DNA of 64,000 nt. It comes from Pontederia crassipes. Lineage: Eukaryota > Streptophyta > Magnoliopsida > Commelinales > Pontederiaceae. Positions 57,029 through 64,000 of this stretch are shown piece after piece. Made by a program: the position numbers and the translations under genes. Location of the stretch: NCBI GenBank assembly GCA_030549335.1, contig CM060186.1, forward strand, positions 23,241,189-23,305,188, written 5' to 3'. Position 1 is the stretch's first letter. Each line of letters starts with the position of its first letter. The notes below the pieces were generated by a model. The model made no database searches, was not told where the DNA came from, and saw only the letters and a program-made list of their open reading frames with translations.

Positions 57029-59192
57029 TATATAGAGAAAAGTCATACCTATTTTAGATATAGTAAGACTGCATCTTATCCTTATTTTCTTACTTTTTAA
57101 TGCATACTTATGGACTTAATTCCCAAATTTCTAATTTTATGAATTTCTTTACTCCATTTTCCTAATTTTTGGAAATTTCACTATTTTGAGACAATTGACT
57201 ATTATTTTTCTATATATTTTGTACAATTTGAAGAGCTTGAGATTATTACTAAATTTTTTGGAGCTGAAAGTGCAAAAGAAAATCTAACGATGGCAAGATG
57301 AATATCAAGTGAGGGCATTGGAGTTGGTGCCACTTCTGACTAATACTATCGCTATAGGGTGACATGCAATACAACAATTATAGATGTTTAGTTGTATGAA
57401 GGTTTAGAAAACAAAAGGTTGTCAAAAAAGGACAAAGGAGTAGATGAAAAGGTTGAGAAATCCTATAGAATAAATAGAAAAAGAACTATTGCATTTTTTC
57501 ACTTTTTGATTGTCTATCCTTTCTTTTATTTTTCTTCCTTCTTCTTTCTTTCCTAAAGGAGATTCTAGACCTTGCTGCAAATGAGGAGCTGAGAAGCAAC
57601 ATCAAGCTATAGTTCTTTATCTTTATTCTCTCTTTTTTACTTTCTTATGTTTTATGATTCAGTTTGAAGTTTTTAATAGACACTGAGTTGAACATTTGTG
57701 ATTTTTGTTCTTCGATAATGTATTGCAAACCAACCAACAAGAGCTAGGAGTTTTGATGGATATGTGTTTCTTATGATGCTCTTCTATACTTGAATGCGTT
57801 GTAGTTTTCTTATTTATCCTGTTGTTGCTGTTTTTGTTGATGTATTTACATTCCTTCCTTTTATATTCTTTGAACCATAAATAATATATTGAACGTCCTT
57901 TTTTTGTTGAGGGGTTTCCCTCCTAAACCGAGAGGATTGGATGAGTCCAAATGTATATCAAAAGAGGAGATTAATTATTATTTTCGAGTGAGACCGAGAG
58001 GTGAACTTGGAGTCGATAATATTCCTTGTGGATATCAATTACATCTACCCAGAGGATGTTTTTAGTCATTAGCAATAGCTTAAGAATCGAGAGGTCAAGT
58101 GGCTGCCGATTTATATGATGGAGGATTTGATAGTCAAGTTCAAGGGAAATCCAGAGGACATCTTAAAATCAATCGAATATTTCTACTTCTCTAGCCTCAA
58201 CCTATTTCTGTCCGAGAGGGATAAAATTTGCAAACTAGATATTTAATTTGAGCTGAGAGGTTAGCTGGATTTTAGTGTTCGTTAAAAGAGATACCGAGTG
58301 TTATCACTAGGTGAAGCCGAGATGTTAACTTGAATGAAGGCGGAGTTGGATGAAGACAAGATGTGATATCATCTAGATAGATAATATTTGAACTTTCTCT
58401 AGGCATGAGAGTGGTATATATTACATTTGAATGAGTGATTTCACCCTTGTGACATCTAGGTTTTCTAGGCGAGATGTCACGATGGTGGAATCATCTAGTG
58501 TTGATGTCACCAAACTATTGAGTTTGTAATTTTATTGATTTAAGAAACAATGCTCGAAAATACTCCCCATTTTCTAGTCTCCATTACTATTCTTCACAGA
58601 TCGAATTTGTTTCCTCATTTTCTTATTATTTATTTTTCTTAAACTCAACTGGAAAACTCATAAAAATTTGAGTAACCGTTAGTTTTTGTAATTTTAGTTT
58701 TCATCTATTCACACTTATGCCTTTAATCTCTAGATTTAGTTTTTCACTCAAAGTAGTTTTAAATCAATTGTGATAATCGAGTGCACTTCCCCTGTGAATA
58801 GATCCTTAAGTACTGCAATAATAACTTTACTTGCAACATTGATTTGTGCATTGCAAATTTATAAATTTTTAAATTGATTTGAACATTTTTACCGGGTGAG
58901 CTCACTTACAGATGTGGGGTGACTTCATGTCTCAACTTTACTCAACCCTTGATTTACACAATTTTTGTTCTAGATTTCTGTCATTTTACATCGTTCTACA
59001 TAATATACACTCATCACGCATTTCTCAAGTCGCTTCCTTAAATATTAAACTAAAATTTAACTCTTGTTTTATTTTCATGATAACTAAATAAAGTAGAAGA
59101 CTATAAGACACTAGTACTCGAGGGATCAACAACCTTATTTAGGTTTATTACTTAATTTGACTTAATATATTGTGCTTAGTTTGTATGCATCA
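57029..59192 (+). repeat. Probable Athila-like LTR
   Basis: Bounded on the left by a polypurine tract and on the right by GTATGCATCA followed by a primer-site relic; length about 2.16 kb. Near the right end it has ACTAGTACTCGAGGGATCAAC, the word group usually found before the LTR end in this clade. The left edge (TATATAGAG, expected TG) is approximate. A second block with the same flavour (CCCCTGTGAATAGATCC, 58788) makes the internal structure unclear. Confidence 0.5.
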
Positions 59193-59198
59193 TGTTTT

Positions 59199-59216
59199 TG
59201 ACATCATTGTCGGTGG
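59199..59216 (+). other. Degenerate tRNA-Asp primer-binding site
   Basis: TGACATCATTGTCGGTGG aligns with TGGCGCCGTTGCCGGGGA with several transitions and lies 6 bp after the LTR end. Confidence 0.6.
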
Positions 59217-59599
59217 CTAATTAATATCTTTTAATCTTCATACTTTATTATTTATTTTTGAATTTTAGTGTTTTTTATGTTTTTATATGTGGTCACATAG
59301 GCATTGCAGATTTTGAATACATCACATCCTAGACTCTTTGAGCAAGCCTCCCTCTAAAATAAAAAAGTACAACATAGGGAGAAAAGATATGCAAGACACA
59401 ACAAATAAATTCTAGAGGAAGAGATGGTGGAATACCAACAATATTGGGTACCTTACCCAAATGTTTATCAACCACAGCTTTATCGTAGCATAAGATACTA
59501 CATGATAGCCACTATGACATCATATTGCCAAATGTAACAACAAATAACTCTTAAATCAAACACGATACACTCCAGATGATGCATAATGATCAATTTAGT

Positions 59600-60756
59600 G
59601 AAAACAAAGAAAAACGAAAGGCCCGTTAGAAAAATTTATATAATTATGGCTACTTTTAAATTTTATGTTGTCATTGATGATGCCATGAGGTTGCGTATGT
59701 TTCCTTTTTTTCTTAGGGTAAAGGTTCAATTTGGTTAACTACATTACCTCTCGAGATTGCCAACAAATTGGATGAAAGGAGACCAAAGTTCTACAATAAA
59801 TACTGACATGCACATAAGACAATTAGGCTATTGTTGACGTGAATTTTTTTATCAATAGAAAACAAAGATATATGAAGCTTGAGAGTGGTTTAAAGAGCTT
59901 GAAAGTCAAATTCAATATAATCAAATGCTATTTATATGAACCAATCCAACACCCTATTATGGTGCTACACCACACATAGGGAAAAAAAATATACTTCTCT
60001 TGGGGGTTCAATGTTAGAGAGGTCACCACAGGAGATCTAAAAAATTATTGAGAACCTTGCTCTTAATATACTTGCAAAACGACAAAGAACGAGCACCTAG
60101 AAGGACTAGTATGCATCAGGTAAATAATTGAACTTATCTTTTTGTGCAGGAAGAGACAACTTTGAAAGAATATGGAACAACTGATAGAAAGTAATAACAA
60201 TGTTTTAGTTGATGTAGTCAATAATACATTTCAATGTGATTTTGTGGTGAAGAGCACCAAATCATGAATGCCCTACTAGTAACTCTTCATTTAGTTAATT
60301 TGAAAATGCTAATTTTATTTCCAACGATTTGTAAAGGAACAATCAAGGTGGAAATTATGGATTTTATTTGAGAAATCAATCAAATTATTCTTGGATTCAA
60401 AAGAAACGAATAACTCTGTATGATTTTTTATCATACAATGACAATTGACTTGGAACTAAACCTAAAGCTGATGTAAAATACATTCTTGCTAAATTTATAT
60501 GTACTTCATATTCTAAATTTAATAATGTAGAAACGCCCATAAGAAGTTTAGAAAACCACGTAGGTCAATAGGCTAACATGATTGAAGGTTGCCAACCAGA
60601 TTCAATCCCAATAGCATAGTGAGAGGATGCAAAAGCCATCACCTTCAGAAGTGGCAAGATAATTCAAGAGCTAATACAACATCAAAATAAACTTGTAGAA
60701 GATGTAAAAGAGGAAGTAGCTAAACACATGGAAAAGCAACCCCAAGTGATTCCTTT
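59600..60756 (+). pseudogene. Athila-like gag remnant, cut by a second gypsy element
   Basis: The decayed frame still shows Athila gag landmarks. A knuckle-like CDFCGEEH ... ECPTSNSS lies at 60235-60271 (one base lost inside, then ECP in the next frame). It is followed by FENANFISND, NNQGGNYGFYLRNQSNYSW, and near 60520 the ETPIRSLENHVGQ motif. KAITFRSGKIIQEL (60629-60670) is the conserved AITxRSGK motif that ends gag in this clade. Stops and frameshifts are common. The sequence stops at 60756, where the LTR of another element begins; the rest of this element lies beyond the window. Confidence 0.75.
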
Positions 60757-62877
60757 TGTAATGCCCTGAGACCCACGTGACTTTCACGTACTCAGAGTAG
60801 TCTCAGAGACGCTACGCAATTCTATGTAAATAAATTTTGCGGAAAATAAACTCTATTAATGCGAAAATAAGATCGTCTAACAATATAATATCAAGGAGTT
60901 GAAAATGTTCATAACTCCATCATTCTAAATATGCGAAAAAATAAAAGCTAAACCAATAATCTAGCAAGACTAAATCCTACAACATGTGCAACATCCATGT
61001 CACTGAGCTTGACCACCTGCATCACCATCTTCTATCATCTCACCTGCATGAATCCAGATATAGGAAAAAACCCATGAGTATAAAAATACTCAGTACATAG
61101 AGTCTAATCATAATGATAAGTAGATCAATAGTGCTAAAAAATAAAACAATAATCAATTAGGAACAATAATCAATAGAGCACAAGATAGGACAATATGAAA
61201 GAGGTCAATAATCAATGATGAGGATCAGGTAAGAGATCAAGGGATCAATCCATATCAATTAGCAATTATGCCAGAACATCATGGCATCTATTCAATTTCA
61301 ATTCTATTCAATTTCGATTCAATTCAATTCAATTCGATTCAATTAAGTTAGGGAGCGCTCAACTAATTTTGGAAAACTCCATATCTCTATCATGTAGGCC
61401 AGTGGGGGATCAGTGCCACGACAAGTCGCCCTCCAATAATAGCGCTAACAATATATTCGTGATGGTGGGGATCATGGCCATCATAGGACTTCATAGCTTC
61501 CCTAAAGGATGACGTCTCAAACATCTAGGTACACTATCTGCCCCATACAATACTATAACAATAATGACCCAGAGGACTTAAAGACAATCGAGGAACATGG
61601 AGACCCAGTAGTTTCCATCTTTTATCTTGTTTAACCTAAAGACCTATCTTTAATAATTCACTTTAAGTTAGATAAGGACCCAATCAGAGGAAAACTACTG
61701 GATCGACATCATAAGGGATCACACAATATAACAGGATAACAATGATATAAATTTCAAATCAAATTTAAAAGATATGATGAGGTCAAATCTGTGTGCGATT
61801 TGATCAGGGACGATTAGGAACAATAAACTATGATAGCCATACAATTATCTATAACAATTTATCCATAATGACAATTTCTGTTCCCAGAACCCGATTTGCA
61901 TCGGGTGAAACTCGGGCCGTGTTCGAAAATGACTAATATCACCTCGGTCAGGGCAAACCCGGGCCCGGTGTACAGTGAACTTGGGCCGGGTCGGCCGGTT
62001 CACGTTCAATCGAAAATGCGCCGCAACCCGTGTCGAACTGAAGCCAAATCCAACTCGGTCCGTATTGGACAACCTGATCTGGTTCCAAATCCAATTCGGT
62101 CCGGATTCAACCAAATTCGGGCCGGGCACAGCATAACCCGGGCCAAGTTCTACCGCGACGAAAAAGTGCGTTCCGACACGACTTTTCGACCATTGTAACT
62201 ATACCCTATGATATCCAATCTATGCATACGATATATCAATGGAATCATGGTACAAAGGAGAAGGGATTATGGTTTCATGTCATGAAAAACTGACGACATA
62301 AGGATTCCCCCTACGTACCTAAAGTTAACTGAAAAACCAACTGGAGTCCCTTCTGACAATCTACACGAACGCCGAACTTTGGCCGGCGATTGCTCTCTGT
62401 CCTTCCTCCAAAACTCGCGGCCACCACCTGAAACTTCTTCTCCTATGTGCAGGCTTCGAAACCAGCCGCCACACATTCTCGATGTGCCTCGGTTCATGTG
62501 CAAATGAGAGAAAAAAGAGGGCAAAATTTTGTTTGGCAGAAAAAGAGATTTTCAGCCACCTTTAATGCCTATTTATAGGTGTAGATTTGCAATATCAATT
62601 CTATTAAGCCTTGGACTTTTTTAAAATCGATCTTGGCCATCCATTAATAATTTACCACATCATAATATCTTAGATTTAATTAAATATGAGATTAATTAAT
62701 TTTCCTTTCATAACAACTCAATTAAATTCAATCCCTCTCAAATTCCTTCTTATCTCTTTAATCATTTTTTCCAATTTTCCTTGAATTCGGAATTTAATAA
62801 TTCCAAAATATTAGATAATAATTTTCTAGATATTACAAATAAATAAAATTTATTTAACGAAAATCTGGGTTGTTACA
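60757..62877 (-). repeat. 3' LTR of a chromovirus-type Ty3/gypsy element
   Basis: On the minus strand the LTR begins TGTAACAACCCAGATTTTCG at 62877 and ends GGGCATTACA at 60757, 2121 bp in all. A polypurine-rich stretch lies directly outside it at 62878 (minus strand AAGGAGGTTATGA). The bases left of it (60752-60756, CCTTT) should be the target duplication. The sequence is related to the solo LTR at 20292-23259. ORFs inside it are not real genes. Confidence 0.88.
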
Positions 62878-62890
62878 TCATAACCTCCTT
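62878..62890 (-). other. Polypurine tract of the chromovirus-type element
   Basis: Minus strand AAGGAGGTTATGA immediately precedes the LTR start TGTAACAACCC. Confidence 0.7.
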
Positions 62891-62936
62891 AAAAATAAAT
62901 TCGTTCTCGAATTTGCTTAAGGAAAATTACATCAAT

Positions 62937-64000
62937 CTATTTAAACAATTCTGAAAAATCCTTCCTCATTTCATATTCCAATTCCCATGTAGCATATTCA
63001 TCTCTATGATTTGTCCATGCCACTTTCACCATAGGTACCATCTTATTCTTCAAATGCTTAGTCTGGTATTTCAATATCTCTATAGGTTATTCTGCGTATG
63101 TCAGGTTCACATTCAAGTTTGGTTCTTCCATATTCACTATATTAGCATCATCATGCTGATACTTGTGCAGCATCGACACGTGGAAGGCATTATGCATGTG
63201 TCCATATGATGGTGGTAGCGCCAACCTACAGGCTGCATCTCCAATCAGTGCAAGTATCTCGAATGGACCAACATACCTAGGGCTCAGCTTGCCCTTCTTG
63301 CTGAATCTCATTACTCCCTTCATCGGGGAGACTTTCAGCATCAGACGATCTCCAACCTTGAAGATCTGTTCTCTTCGTTTCTTGTCAGCATATTCCGTCT
63401 GGTGAATGCTGCTTTCAATCTTTCTCTAATGAGACGAACTTTTTTAGCATCCTCCATAGTTTGCTTCAACATTTCCTTTGACAAGAACTGTTGTCCTCCT
63501 ATCTCAATAGGGGAGAGGCATGGTCTTTCGTACATGGCTGCAAAAGGTGCCATGCCAATACTTGAGTGGTGGCTGTTATTATATGCAAATTCAATCAGTG
63601 GGAGGTGAGTGTCCCAACTGTCACTCCAGTCCAAAGCAAATGCTCGGAGCATATCTTTCAATGTCTGTATGGTGCGCTCAGACTGCCCGTCTATCTGAGG
63701 ATGGAACGTTGTGTTGAAGTTCAATTTCGTTACAAAGGCACTCTGAATGCTCCGCCAAAATTTCGCTGTAAATCGCGGATCTCTATCCGACACAATGGAG
63801 ACTGGCACTCCATGTAGTCGGATAACCTTCTTAATATAAACATCCATCAGGCTTTTGACGGACTGCTTCCATTTGATGGAAATGAAGTGGGCCGCTTTGC
63901 TAAATCGGTCCACCACTACCCATATCGCATCATGACCCTGCTATGTTCTTGGAAGCCCTGTAATAAAATCCATCGTTATCTTTTCTCATTTCCATTGTGG
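62937..64000 (-). pseudogene. Ty3/gypsy pol remnant: integrase and chromodomain-like C-terminus (partial)
   Basis: Reading leftwards from the window edge: ITMDFITGLPR, then the integrase core VVDRFSKAAHFI, the catalytic-region motif SDRDPRFTAKFW, FHPQIDGQSERTIQ with the catalytic Glu, and EFAYNNSHHSSIGMAPF. After a frameshift near 63395 comes [20 protein letters not shown], then RYVGPFEIL and [12 protein letters not shown]. After an in-frame stop near 63091 comes a C-terminus (PIEILKYQTKHL, MVPMVKVAWTNH, ATWELEYEMRKDF) like the chromodomain-type end of Tekay/Del chromoviruses; its stop is at 62937. Further stops lie near 63945 and 63985. Reverse transcriptase should lie beyond the right edge. 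Confidence 0.88.

Noticed and set aside
61845..62524. ORFs of 85-100 codons
   Set aside because: They lie inside the chromovirus-type LTR and overlap each other on both strands.

Overview
This window is nuclear DNA of a flowering plant, most likely a eudicot. The evidence is one seven-exon host gene with GT-AG introns in a low-GC, repeat-packed background, plus plant-specific mobile elements of several orders (Ty1/copia, Ty3/gypsy, CACTA, MULE, fold-back MITEs, a SINE-like insert). I cannot name the species. The only convincing intact host gene is a TTL-type protein (TPR repeats plus thioredoxin-like domain) at 15767-19181 on the plus strand. Nearly everything else is transposable-element DNA, mostly degenerate and often nested.

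Layout: 1-3390 is the 5' end of a minus-strand Ty3/gypsy element (leader, tRNA-Asp primer-binding site, 1.78 kb LTR) inserted into an exon of a minus-strand CACTA transposon that runs from 3391 to its terminal inverted repeat at 9304. Two fold-back MITEs and a GAA microsatellite (13720-15112) sit just upstream of the TTL promoter. A solo gypsy LTR with a perfect 5-bp target duplication lies at 20292-23259. A second, complete CACTA element with a TCA duplication spans 24635-30524; it carries a TNPA-like gene and a truncated LTR element. Another member of the first fold-back family, interrupted by a SINE-like insert, is at 31709-32622.

The right half holds a 7.1 kb degenerate copia element (37683-44801), a 3.7 kb heavily deleted copia element with a near-perfect duplication (44954-48679), and a MULE with a 9-bp duplication and a broken FAR1-type gene (51630-54197). 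It also holds an Athila-like gypsy arrangement in which a 3' region, an LTR, a primer site and gag follow one another (about 54.2-60.76 kb). A minus-strand chromovirus-type gypsy element is inserted in that gag at 60757 and runs off the right edge.

I found no operon, CRISPR array or clearly new biochemical system. The observations most worth checking are the lattice of CGGCCG-centred motifs in the first gypsy element, the two CACTA elements with unrelated dense subterminal motifs, the spliceable seven-exon CACTA reading frame cut by an LTR, the FAR1-MULE with a 352-bp internal duplication, and the PPT-LTR-PBS-gag order of the Athila-like sequence.
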